64,000 nucleotides of DNA from JBAYSY01 sp041675885 (lineage in GTDB: Bacteria; Pseudomonadota; Alphaproteobacteria; Rhodobacterales; Rhodobacteraceae), in assembly GCA_041675885.1 (NCBI GenBank), contig JBAYSY010000011.1, positions 1 to 64,000 on the forward strand, read 5' to 3'. Below the pieces are notes generated by a model. That model was not told where the DNA came from, made no database searches, and was given only the letters and a program-made list of their open reading frames with translations. This document shows, one piece after another, positions 51,897 through 59,637 of the stretch (positions are counted from its first letter, which is position 1; each line of letters starts with the position of its first letter). A program made the translations under genes and the position numbers.

Positions 51897-51910
51897 AACA
51901 AACGTTTGTT
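51897..51910. promoter_or_regulatory. Candidate TetR operator 2 (LiuC-like gene promoter)
   Basis: AACAAACGTTTGTT is a perfect 14-bp palindrome 20 bases upstream of the LiuC-like ATG. Here the ACAAAC and GTTTGT half-sites abut, unlike the 8-base spacing at sites 1, 3, 5 and 6. Confidence 0.5.
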
Positions 51911-52000
51911 CTGTAGGGGTTATGGTGCGTGGAGGCAGGTATCCGGCACCGGATGGCTGCACCCTCGCTCCTGATCGGCAGGGACGTTACACTTGCGCAA

Positions 52001-52020
52001 ACAAACGGTCAACTGTTAGT
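52001..52020. promoter_or_regulatory. Candidate TetR operator 3 (SDR-TetR promoter side)
   Basis: ACAAAC-N8-GTTAGT, one mismatch from the inverted pair, 198 bases before the SDR ATG. Its reverse complement shares ACTAACAGT with site 1. Confidence 0.45.
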
Positions 52021-52218
52021 TTAAAGATGAGGAAGGGCCGCTGAGAATGTCGAACGGTTCGATGCCGGGGGCCGGATGGGACGGCTGATCGGATCAGCGA
52101 TCCGTTCGGTGGCGGCCCGCACCGCCGCGCCGGTCGGTGACTGCGGCAGGAACACCCGGCGCGACCTTCGCCAACGGCTTGTCAACACTATCGAAAACCC
52201 ACAGGGAAGGAGGATGTC

Positions 52219-52974
52219 ATGATCCCGAAGGGACTGCTCAGCGGCAAACGGATCCTGATCACCGGGGCCGGCCAGGGCAATGGCCGCGCAATCGCGGTCG
52301 GCATGGCGCAGGCGGGCGCGCAGCTGGTGCTGGCCGACCTGAACGAGGACGGCTGCGCCGAGACCCACGCCCTTGCCGGAAGCACCGACGGACAGGCCCA
52401 TCGGCTGGACATTTCCGATCGTCGGCAATGCATGGACCTGGCGACCCGGCTGCAAGCGGCCGGAACCCCGGTCGATTGCCTTGTCAACAATGCCGGCATC
52501 CTGCTGCGCGGGGCCTTCGACCTGCCGGAGGGGCCCGAGTACTGGGACCGCACCCTCGCGGTCAATGTCAGCGGCCCGTACAACATGGTCCATGCCTTCC
52601 TGCCGCAGCTGGAAGCGCGCAAGGGCAGCATCATCAATATCGGCTCGATCCAGTCCTTCGTCGCCACCCCCAATTCGGTCGCCTACACGGCCAGCAAGGG
52701 CGCGGTGCTGCAAATGACCAAGGCGCTTGCGGCGGAAATGGCGCCGCGCGGCATCCGCGTGAACGGGATCGCCCCGGGGGTGATGCGCACACCGATGACC
52801 GTCGCCAGCCTCGGCAACGAGGAAACGCGCACCGCGCTTTTGCGCCATGTTCCGATGGCCCGGCCGGGCGAACCCGAAGAACTGGCCGGACCGGCCGTTT
52901 TTCTGGCCTCGGGCCTTGCTTCATATATCACCGGGGTCATGCTGGCTGTTGATGGTGGATACCTGAGCGTCTAG
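52219..52974 (+). CDS. Short-chain dehydrogenase/reductase
   Basis: The 251-residue classical SDR has the cofactor motif ITGAGQGNG near 13-21, NNAGIL near 93 and the active site YTASK near 155, with Ser upstream. It probably oxidises or reduces a hydroxy/keto-acyl-CoA or alcohol of the island's pathway with NAD(P)H. It has an excellent ribosome site GGGAAGGAGG. The TetR regulator gene follows 40 bases later, so the two are probably one unit. The substrate is unknown. Confidence 0.88.
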   Translation: MIPKGLLSGKRILITGAGQGNGRAIAVGMAQAGAQLVLADLNEDGCAETHALAGSTDGQAHRLDISDRRQCMDLATRLQAAGTPVDCLVNNAGILLRGAFDLPEGPEYWDRTLAVNVSGPYNMVHAFLPQLEARKGSIINIGSIQSFVATPNSVAYTASKGAVLQMTKALAAEMAPRGIRVNGIAPGVMRTPMTVASLGNEETRTALLRHVPMARPGEPEELAGPAVFLASGLASYITGVMLAVDGGYLSV

Positions 52975-53014
52975 ACTGCTGCCAGGCCGTCATACAACTT
53001 ATGGGTGTATTCCG

Positions 53015-53635
53015 TTGCGAACGATCGGATCAAAGGGTGAAAACACGGAAATGGCGCTGCGAAAGGCCGGTGTCCAGCTGATCGCGCAACATGGCTACGA
53101 GGCCGTGAGCCTGCGGATGCTGGCCAAGGAGGTGGGCATCCAGGCCGGCTCGCTTTACAACTACATCAGCAACAAGCAGCAGTTCCTGTTCGATCTGCTG
53201 GCGTCGATCATCCGCGACCTGCTGGAAGAGATGACGCAGGCGCTTGAGGGGCTGACCGACCCGTCCGAGCGCATGCGCGTCTTCATCCGCCTGCACATCG
53301 ACTTCCATACCCGCCGCAAGGAAGAGGTCTTCATCGGCAACATGGAACTGCGCAGCCTGACGCCGGAGAACGCCGACGCCATCAGGCAGATGCGCGACGA
53401 GTACGAGGGGATCCTCAGGGCCATCATCCGGGACGGGTGCGAGGTGGGCCAGTTCCGCTGTACCGACCCGGCGATCGTCAAGCTGGCGATCATCACCATG
53501 CTGACGGCCATCGCCACCTGGTACCGGCCGGAGGGTCGCCGCAAGATCGAGACCCTGACGGCAGAATACACCACGCTCGTCTTTCTCATGCTGCGCGCCG
53601 ACGGCGCGGAGCCGAACACGCTCGCCGCCGAATAG
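53015..53635 (+). CDS. TetR-family transcriptional regulator
   Basis: The protein of about 206 residues has a TetR helix-turn-helix at about 20-60 (GYEAVSLRMLAKEVGIQAGS, then LYNYISNKQQF) and a ligand domain resembling the TetR_C group found beside acyl-CoA degradation genes. The TTG at 53015 gives the usual short leader before helix 1; an ATG at 53051 would start within helix 1. Its place amid the island and the repeated palindromes suggest it represses the surrounding units, with an acyl-CoA as inducer. Confidence 0.85.
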   Translation: MRTIGSKGENTEMALRKAGVQLIAQHGYEAVSLRMLAKEVGIQAGSLYNYISNKQQFLFDLLASIIRDLLEEMTQALEGLTDPSERMRVFIRLHIDFHTRRKEEVFIGNMELRSLTPENADAIRQMRDEYEGILRAIIRDGCEVGQFRCTDPAIVKLAIITMLTAIATWYRPEGRRKIETLTAEYTTLVFLMLRADGAEPNTLAAE

Positions 53636-53695
53636 CGGCGGCTGCCCGTATCGGGTTGCAATGTCTTCGGACCCTGCCGGTCGGTGGCGCTGAAA

Positions 53696-53721
53696 GGCGG
53701 GACGACCCAAGTCATCCCGCC
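53696..53721. terminator. Bidirectional hairpin between TetR and HMG-CoA lyase-like genes
   Basis: GGCGGGACGAC and GTCATCCCGCC pair over 11 positions with one mismatch around loop CCAA, seven bases from the stop of the convergent lyase gene. On the minus strand it is followed by TTTC. Confidence 0.55.
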
Positions 53722-53728
53722 CCGGGTT

Positions 53729-54682
53729 TCAGCCCCTGCCCCCGAAACGCGCCAGGCTGCCCGCATGCATGACCTTGCCCGGCAGGCTGTGCCCGAACAG
53801 TCTTTCCGCCATGCGCGCGCATTCGATCAGTGCCTCAAGGTCGATGCCGGTCTCGATCCCCATCTCGTGGCACATGAACACCATGTCTTCGGTGCAGACG
53901 TTCCCGGCGGCGCCCTTGTGTTCGGCGAAGGGGCAGCCGCCCAGCCCGGCAACCGAACTGTCGAACTGATCGACCCCCATCTTCAGGGCGGCATAGACAT
54001 TGGCCATGCCCGTCCCGCGCGTATCGTGCAGGTGGAGGCCGATCTTCATGTCCGGCCAGCGCTCGCGCACCGCGCCGATGCGGCGCTCGATATCGAGCGG
54101 CGTGGCGAAACCGACCGTATCGGCAAGATAGACCCCCTTCAGGGGATAGTCGAACTCGGCCGCCAGATCGACGATCTGCCCGACCATCGCCACCACGTTC
54201 GCCACCGGCACATCGCCTTCGAAGCTGCAACCGAACGCGGTCATGACATAGCCCCACTCAAGCGGGATGCCATGCGCGCGGTAGGTGGAAAGCCAGCTTC
54301 GCTGCTCTTCCACCGTCTGGGCGATGGTGCGATTGGTGTTGCGCAGCGAAAACGTCTCGGACGCCGTCATGCGGATCGAGCCGACGACATCGAGCGGCAG
54401 GGAAAGCGCGCGCTCCAGCCCCTGCTGGTTCAGCCACAGGCCGGTGTAGCGCACACCCGGCCTTTTCCTGATCGTGCGGGCAACCTCGTCGGCGTCCGCC
54501 ATGGTCGGAACCCGTTTGGGGTTGACGAAAGCCACACAGTCGATCTGCTTGACCCCGGTCTGCGCAAGCGCATCCACAAAGCCGACCTTGTCGGCGACCG
54601 ACAGGTGTACCGGCTCGATCTGGATGCCCTCGCGCGGACCTTCTTCATGAATGTGAACATATCCCGGAAGATCCGACATCAT
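53729..54682 (-). CDS. Hydroxymethylglutaryl-CoA lyase-like protein
   Basis: The 317-residue DRE-TIM aldolase has GLHLHDTRG near 203-211 for metal-binding histidines and a GCPFAEHKGAAGNVCTED loop near 236-253 with the catalytic cysteine, both typical of HMG-CoA lyase. Near the N-terminus it reads GPREGIQ where classical lyases have GPRDGLQ, so the metal-binding Asp is Glu. It could cleave HMG-CoA or a homologous 3-hydroxy-3-methyl dioyl-CoA. It is divergent from the second crotonase and is a separate unit. Confidence 0.8.
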   Translation of the reverse strand: MMSDLPGYVHIHEEGPREGIQIEPVHLSVADKVGFVDALAQTGVKQIDCVAFVNPKRVPTMADADEVARTIRKRPGVRYTGLWLNQQGLERALSLPLDVVGSIRMTASETFSLRNTNRTIAQTVEEQRSWLSTYRAHGIPLEWGYVMTAFGCSFEGDVPVANVVAMVGQIVDLAAEFDYPLKGVYLADTVGFATPLDIERRIGAVRERWPDMKIGLHLHDTRGTGMANVYAALKMGVDQFDSSVAGLGGCPFAEHKGAAGNVCTEDMVFMCHEMGIETGIDLEALIECARMAERLFGHSLPGKVMHAGSLARFGGRG

Positions 54683-54714
54683 GGCCTCTCCGCGTGCGTA
54701 TTGAGCTTTTAATT

Positions 54715-54726
54715 ACGAACATTTGT
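54715..54726. promoter_or_regulatory. Candidate TetR operator 4 (between lyase and second crotonase)
   Basis: ACGAACATTTGT, two changes from the abutting palindrome ACAAACGTTTGT, lying 33 bases before the lyase start and about 95 bases before the crotonase start. It is in an unusually AT-rich stretch. It is the weakest of the six sites. Confidence 0.35.
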
Positions 54727-54819
54727 TTTTATAATCGAGTTCAGAGCTTGGCTCAACAAAAAATTTCGGCAAAATTTCGAACCGTTGGTACGGCAGGCGC
54801 CGAATGGGAGGAGCGCACG

Positions 54820-55593
54820 ATGAACATAAGGGTCGAGACGCAAGAGCAGGTCGCATGGGTGACGATCGACCGGCCGGAAAAGCGCAACGCCGTCAATCTT
54901 GATGTCCATGACGGGCTGAAGGCGCTGTGGCAACGGCTTGAAGCCGATGACGATATACGTGTCATCGTGCTGACCGGCGCCGGATCGGACAGTTTCTGCG
55001 CAGGTGCCGACGTCGGCACATTCCTGCCCCATCTCAAGAAAAGCATCGCCATGGGCGAAGATCCGGGCGATTTCTGCGGCATTACCCACCGGCCGCTGAA
55101 GAAGCCGCTGGTGGCCGCGATCAACGGCGCCGCGCTGGGCGGCGGGCTGGAGCTTGCACTGGCAGCCGACCTGCGAATCGCGGCCGATCATGCGACGTTC
55201 GGCCTTCCCGAGGTCAAGCTGGGCGCCATTGCCGGTGCGGGCGGCGTGACCCGGCTGCCGCGCATGATCCCCGAGGCGGTGGCGCGCGACATGATCCTGA
55301 CCGGCCGCCCCCTCACCGCCCGCCGCGCCTATGAGGTCGGGCTGGTTTCCGAGGTCGTGCCGTTGCCCGCGCTTCGCGAAACCGTGTCGGACATTGCGCG
55401 GCAGATCGTCGAAAATTCGCCCGCCGCCGTCGCATTGAGCCTGTCGGTGCTGCACCGGGTCGATGGCATGGCGCTTGCCGAGGCGCTGGAAATCGAACGC
55501 GCGGCCTTCCGGACCGCGACCACGACCGAAGACTTCGCAATCGGCACGGCAAGCTTCGCCAGCGCGAAAAAACCTGCATTTTCCGGGCGTTGA
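54820..55593 (+). CDS. Enoyl-CoA hydratase/isomerase
   Basis: The 257-residue crotonase has the oxyanion and catalytic stretches GAALGGGLELALAADLRIA near 105-123 and LPEVKLGAIAGAGGVTRLPR near 132-151; both catalytic glutamates of classical enoyl-CoA hydratases are present. Thus, unlike the LiuC-like gene, it should catalyse an ordinary hydration. GGGAGGAG precedes the ATG at 54820. The DUF2889 gene starts 12 bases after its stop. Confidence 0.88.
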   Translation: MNIRVETQEQVAWVTIDRPEKRNAVNLDVHDGLKALWQRLEADDDIRVIVLTGAGSDSFCAGADVGTFLPHLKKSIAMGEDPGDFCGITHRPLKKPLVAAINGAALGGGLELALAADLRIAADHATFGLPEVKLGAIAGAGGVTRLPRMIPEAVARDMILTGRPLTARRAYEVGLVSEVVPLPALRETVSDIARQIVENSPAAVALSLSVLHRVDGMALAEALEIERAAFRTATTTEDFAIGTASFASAKKPAFSGR

Positions 55594-55604
55594 AAGGATA
55601 TCCG

Positions 55605-56183
55605 ATGGAAACGGAACGCCGCCAGATCAGCCACGAACGCGCAGTCTCCTATCGGAGCTTCGAACGCGCCGACGGTCTTTTCGACATCGAGGGCCACCTT
55701 AAGGACAGCAAGGGATACGAGTATATCGACCGGGAGCGCGGAACGCTGCCGGTGGGCGACCCGGTGCATGACATCTTTGCCGCGCTGACCATCGACCCGG
55801 ACATGACGGTGATCGACTTTCGCTACGAACTCCGGGCGACACCGTTTCGCTATTGCATCGGCGCGGTGGACGCCTCGCGGCTTGTCGGTGCCAATATCGG
55901 GCGGAAATGGCGCGCGGCGCTGGCAGAGGCGTTCGGCGCGCATGGCGGCTGCACGCATCTGCGCGAGCTTGTGTTCGGCATGGGGACGGTGGCCTTCCAG
56001 ACCATCTCGTCCCTGTACGATCAGCGGATGTTCAAGGCCGGTGGCAAGGACACCGAACGCAGCAAGGAGCCTTTCTTCCTTGGCGGCTGCCATTCCTGGG
56101 CCCACGAAAGCCCCGTCGTGGCGCAATACTTCCCGCAGTTCCACCGCAAGCCCGGCGCCGACACGCCGGACGATCCCGCCTGA
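55605..56183 (+). CDS. DUF2889 protein
   Basis: The 192-residue soluble protein matches DUF2889 by its RTFERADGLFDIEGHL-like opening (here SFERADGLFDIEGHLKD) and the C-terminal GCHSWAHESPVVAQYFPQF. The family has no known function but recurs in clusters for degradation of cyclic or aromatic compounds beside crotonases, as here. GAAAGGA lies six bases before the ATG at 55605. Conserved His/Cys near the end could bind metal, but this is not shown. Confidence 0.75.
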   Translation: METERRQISHERAVSYRSFERADGLFDIEGHLKDSKGYEYIDRERGTLPVGDPVHDIFAALTIDPDMTVIDFRYELRATPFRYCIGAVDASRLVGANIGRKWRAALAEAFGAHGGCTHLRELVFGMGTVAFQTISSLYDQRMFKAGGKDTERSKEPFFLGGCHSWAHESPVVAQYFPQFHRKPGADTPDDPA

Positions 56184-56219
56184 CGGCGACGGGATACGCT
56201 TCCGCCTGTCGGCCCCCGG

Positions 56220-57113
56220 TCAGTCCCAGTCCGGGCTTGCGGCGCGGGCCGGGCTTTCATCGACGACCGTGTTGCGCAGGGTGCCGATGCCGGAAATCTC
56301 GACTTCGACCTTGTCACCGGGGGCCATCCATACCGGCGGGGTCCGGAACGCGCCGACCCCTCCGGTGGTTCCGGTGATGATCACGTCGCCCGGTTCAAGC
56401 TGCGTGAAATACGAGCAGTAGGAAACCAGCGTCGGCACGTCGAAGATCAGGTCGTCGAAACCTGCCGATTGCATGACCCGGCCGTTGAGCCGCGTCACCA
56501 GCCGCCGGCTTTTCACCTCGCCGAATTCGTCCGGCGTGACCAGCCACGGTCCGAACGCCCCGGTCGCGGGAAAGTTCTTGCCCGGTGCGAACTGGGTGGT
56601 ATGGCGCTGCCAGTCGCGAATGCTGCCGTCGTTGTAGCAACTGAAACCGGCGATGCAGGCGGCGGCCTCGTCGCGGGCGACGTAGCGGGCGGTCCGGCCG
56701 ATCACGACCGCCAGTTCGCCCTCGAAATCGAACCGTTCGGAGACCGCCGGACGGACCATCGCCCCGCCATGGCCGATCTGCGAGTTTGCGAAACGCGTGA
56801 AGATCATCGGCTTCGACGGTATTTCCCGCCCGGTCTCGATCACATGGCTGGCATAGTTGATGCCGACGCAAAGGATCTTGTCCGGGTCCGGGATCACCGG
56901 GAGGAAGGTCAGATCCTCAAGCGCGAAGTCGGGGGCCTTGCCGGTGAACGGTTCGACCTGTTGACGCCAGTCCTCGCGGGCCAGCAGCCCGCGCAGGCTG
57001 GCGGCCGCGTCCGGACGCCCGCCAAGGTCGATCACCCCCGCCGGTGCCGGACCATCGGCGACGATTCCATAGCCCGGCTGCCCGTCCGGTTTCACATAGC
57101 TTGCCAGTTTCAT
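56220..57113 (-). CDS. Fumarylacetoacetate hydrolase-family protein
   Basis: The 297-residue protein has the FAH core: NYASHVIETG near 86-95, the metal-binding FDFEGELAVVIG near 128-139 with two acidic ligands, and GDVIITGTTGGVG near 251-263. Members hydrolyse or decarboxylate acylpyruvates and 2-oxo-alkenoic acids. It ends the minus-strand unit dctP-dctQ-dctM-bioY-FAH, converging on the DUF2889 gene. Its substrate is probably an intermediate of the island's pathway. Confidence 0.87.
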   Translation of the reverse strand: MKLASYVKPDGQPGYGIVADGPAPAGVIDLGGRPDAAASLRGLLAREDWRQQVEPFTGKAPDFALEDLTFLPVIPDPDKILCVGINYASHVIETGREIPSKPMIFTRFANSQIGHGGAMVRPAVSERFDFEGELAVVIGRTARYVARDEAAACIAGFSCYNDGSIRDWQRHTTQFAPGKNFPATGAFGPWLVTPDEFGEVKSRRLVTRLNGRVMQSAGFDDLIFDVPTLVSYCSYFTQLEPGDVIITGTTGGVGAFRTPPVWMAPGDKVEVEISGIGTLRNTVVDESPARAASPDWD

Positions 57114-57152
57114 GCGCGCCTTCCGTAAAGATGTTGACCGATTTCCCCGCCG

Positions 57153-57728
57153 TCAGCCACGACGCGAGAGCAACCGGCCGACCTGCGAGAAGGCGATCCC
57201 GGCGACCAGAACCTTGATCGCATCGCCAAGAAGGAAGGGATAGAGGCCGACCTGAAGCAACCTTGCGTCGAAGCCGACATAGGCGCCCAGCCACGCCAGC
57301 CCCGGCAGGTAAAGCACGACCGTCGCGGCGAATGCCACCGCCGTCGCCCCAAGCGGGCCGCGCGCCCATCCGGCCCGGACCATCGCACCGGCCGCCACCG
57401 CCGCCAGCAGGAAGCCGACCAGAAAGCCGCCGGTCGGCCCCATCATATAGGGCAGACCGGCCCCGAGCTGCGGCGTCCCGGCGAACACCGGAAGCCCCGC
57501 GGCGCCCTGGGCGAGATAGGCCAGCACCGTCGCACCGGCCAGCACCGGCCCGAGCGCGAAGCCGAGGCCGATCACGACCAGCGTCTGCAACGACATCGGA
57601 ACCGGCGCAAGCGGCACCTGATATTTCGCCGACAGCGTCAGCAGCAGCGAGCCTGCGATCACCAGAAGCAGGCTGGTGGCGGGCCGGACATTGCCCCTTG
57701 CAAGGGTCCACTGGTCGAGAAAGGCCAT
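57153..57728 (-). CDS. bioY: Biotin transporter BioY
   Basis: The 191-residue protein has six membrane segments and the BioY signatures VPLAPVPMSLQTL near 37-49, GLPVFAGTPQLGAGLPYMMGPTGG-like loop (76-99) and LYPFLLGDAIK. BioY is the substrate-binding S-component of ECF biotin transporters and can act alone. GGAGACC precedes the ATG at 57728. It stands within a TRAP-transporter operon, in an island with a biotin-dependent carboxylase subunit. No bioM/bioN is present. Confidence 0.92.
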   Translation of the reverse strand: MAFLDQWTLARGNVRPATSLLLVIAGSLLLTLSAKYQVPLAPVPMSLQTLVVIGLGFALGPVLAGATVLAYLAQGAAGLPVFAGTPQLGAGLPYMMGPTGGFLVGFLLAAVAAGAMVRAGWARGPLGATAVAFAATVVLYLPGLAWLGAYVGFDARLLQVGLYPFLLGDAIKVLVAGIAFSQVGRLLSRRG

Positions 57729-57760
57729 GATGGTCTCCGTAGTTTGGATATGTGCTGGCG

Positions 57761-59056
57761 CTACCTGACGAGGTAGAGCACGATTTCGGGAAAGGCGGTC
57801 ATCAGCGCGACGAACAACAGCATGGCGATGATGAAGGGAATGCTGCCGCGGAAGATCTCGCCCAGCGGAACGTCCCTTGCCACGGTCTTGATGACAAAGA
57901 CGTTGACCCCCACGGGCGGCGTCACCAGCCCGATCTCGGCGACAAGCACGACATAGATGCCGAACCAGACCGGATCGATTCCAAGCTGAAGCGCGATGGG
58001 GAACAGCACCGGCACCGTCAGGATCATCATCCCGAAGGTGTCCAGCAGACAACCGAGGACCAGATACAGGATGGTGATGATGATGATGAACTGCACATAG
58101 CTGAGTTCAAGCGCGATGATGAAGTTCGATATCGACGCGATGAAGCCGGTCTGAACCAGAAACCGGGTGAACAGCGTTCCGCCGACGATGATCAGGAACA
58201 GCATCACCGTGATGAGTGAGGCATCGGCCAGCGATTCCCTGATCGCCTTGAAGGTCAGGCTGCGGGTCGCCGCCGCATAGGCCAGCACCGCCACCACACC
58301 GATGATGGCGCCCTCTGTCGGCGTGAAGATGCCGAAATACAGGCCGCCGAAGATCACGCCGAAGATCAGCAGCACCGGAAACACGGAAAGAAGCGACAGG
58401 ATGCGCTCTTTCAGCGGAACGGCGGAAACGTCCATGCCGCGCCCGGCCTTCCGGGGGTCGAGCAGCGCCATGCCGACCACGAAGGTCGAGAAGATCAGGG
58501 CAACCAGCATGCCGGGAATGATACCGGCGATGAACAGCTTGCCGATCGAGGTTTCGGTCATCAGCCCGTAGAAGATGAGCACGATGCTGGGCGGGATCAG
58601 CATGCCGAGCGTTCCCGCCGAGGACATCAGCCCCGTGGCCAGCCGCATGTTGTAGTTGTGGCGGCGCATCTCGGGGATGACGATGGCCCCCATCGTGCGG
58701 GCCGACGCGGTGCTTGATCCGCTGATCGCGCTGAAACCGGCCGTGGCGAAGACCGAGGCGACCCCCAACCCCCCCGGCAGCCAGCCCAGCCAGTAGGAAG
58801 CCGCGGTGAACAGGCGGCGGGCGATGCCCATATGGTAGATCAGGTTGCCCATCAGGATATAGAAAGGCAGCGCAACCAGGATGAACTTCGACCCCTCCGA
58901 CCAGAACGCGATGGTGGATTGCGTCATCGCCGTGCTGAAGTTGCCGACAAGCGACAGCCCGGCCAGGCCGACCATGAAAAGGGTAAGGCCGATGGGAACG
59001 CCAAGCGCGATCAGGACAAGGAGCGCCAGGAAGCCGAGATAGCCAAGGATACTCAT
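57761..59056 (-). CDS. dctM: TRAP transporter large membrane subunit (DctM)
   Basis: The 431-residue protein has 12 or more membrane segments and DctM signatures: GIAMALIF-like opening, SAISGSSTASARTMG near 110-124, GMLIPPSI near 151, LVTPPVGVNVFVIKTVA near 381. It is the ion-coupled translocating subunit. The start overlaps the dctQ stop by four bases. The TRAP family takes up carboxylates such as C4-dicarboxylates, keto acids and aromatic acids. Confidence 0.93.
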   Translation of the reverse strand: MSILGYLGFLALLVLIALGVPIGLTLFMVGLAGLSLVGNFSTAMTQSTIAFWSEGSKFILVALPFYILMGNLIYHMGIARRLFTAASYWLGWLPGGLGVASVFATAGFSAISGSSTASARTMGAIVIPEMRRHNYNMRLATGLMSSAGTLGMLIPPSIVLIFYGLMTETSIGKLFIAGIIPGMLVALIFSTFVVGMALLDPRKAGRGMDVSAVPLKERILSLLSVFPVLLIFGVIFGGLYFGIFTPTEGAIIGVVAVLAYAAATRSLTFKAIRESLADASLITVMLFLIIVGGTLFTRFLVQTGFIASISNFIIALELSYVQFIIIITILYLVLGCLLDTFGMMILTVPVLFPIALQLGIDPVWFGIYVVLVAEIGLVTPPVGVNVFVIKTVARDVPLGEIFRGSIPFIIAMLLFVALMTAFPEIVLYLVR

Positions 59057-59544
59057 AGGGATGCCTCCTCCTCGGCGACAAGGGACGTGCGGCTGAGCAG
59101 CTTCGCCAGCGCGATGACGCCGCTTACTCCCGCGCCCAGCGCAAGCGCGCCGCGCATGTACACAAGCGGTACGAAAAGTTCTGGTGTGCTCTCGTTGATC
59201 ATCAGCATGAACTGCGCATCACGCCAGCATTGCCAGACGATGATGACGGCCATGACGAGAACAAGAAGCCATGTCAGGCGGGCGACGACCTCGCGCACCC
59301 TGAACGACAGCAACGCTTTCAGGAAATCCGCGCTGATATGGATACGGCTGATCCAGGAATGGGGCAGCGCAAGCACGACGGACAGAAACAGGAGGATCGA
59401 GGCAAGCTCCTGCCCCCACCTGAGCGGCGCGTTGAACAGGTATCGCAGGCTCACATCGGCGGTCAGCAAGACGAGGATCACCGGCAGGCAGACATAGGCC
59501 GACAGGGCGAACATGATTGAGGCGATGGCGCGAAGGGCTTTCAT
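59053..59544 (-). CDS. dctQ: TRAP transporter small membrane subunit (DctQ)
   Basis: The 163-residue protein has four membrane segments and the NAPLRWGQELA motif near 40-50, typical of DctQ, where R/W/G/E positions are conserved. It assembles with DctM. The ATG at 59544 has GAGGTT upstream. It follows dctP after a strong hairpin. Confidence 0.9.
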   Translation of the reverse strand: MKALRAIASIMFALSAYVCLPVILVLLTADVSLRYLFNAPLRWGQELASILLFLSVVLALPHSWISRIHISADFLKALLSFRVREVVARLTWLLVLVMAVIIVWQCWRDAQFMLMINESTPELFVPLVYMRGALALGAGVSGVIALAKLLSRTSLVAEEEASL

Positions 59545-59599
59545 GGGCAAACCTCGGTGATGCGCTTTCGGGGCCGGATCGCGGGCCGGTTCGAATCGC

Positions 59600-59629
59600 G
59601 GGCGCGGGGTCCGAAGGGGCCCCGCGCCC
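59600..59629 (-). terminator. Strong hairpin between dctP and dctQ
   Basis: GGGCGCGGGGTCC and GGGCCCCGCGCCC pair over 13 positions (one G-T) around loop GAAG, eight bases after the dctP stop. It probably stabilises or ends most dctP messages, giving the usual excess of the binding protein over membrane subunits. Confidence 0.6.
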
Positions 59630-59637
59630 GAACGGGC

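Larger units (their letters stand above)
51878..52218. promoter_or_regulatory. Divergent promoter region of the catabolic island
   Basis: These 341 bases between the LiuC-like gene and the SDR gene contain two operator-like palindromes, one near each promoter (51897-51910 and 52001-52020), and no gene. The SDR has GGGAAGGAGG just before its ATG. Confidence 0.5.
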
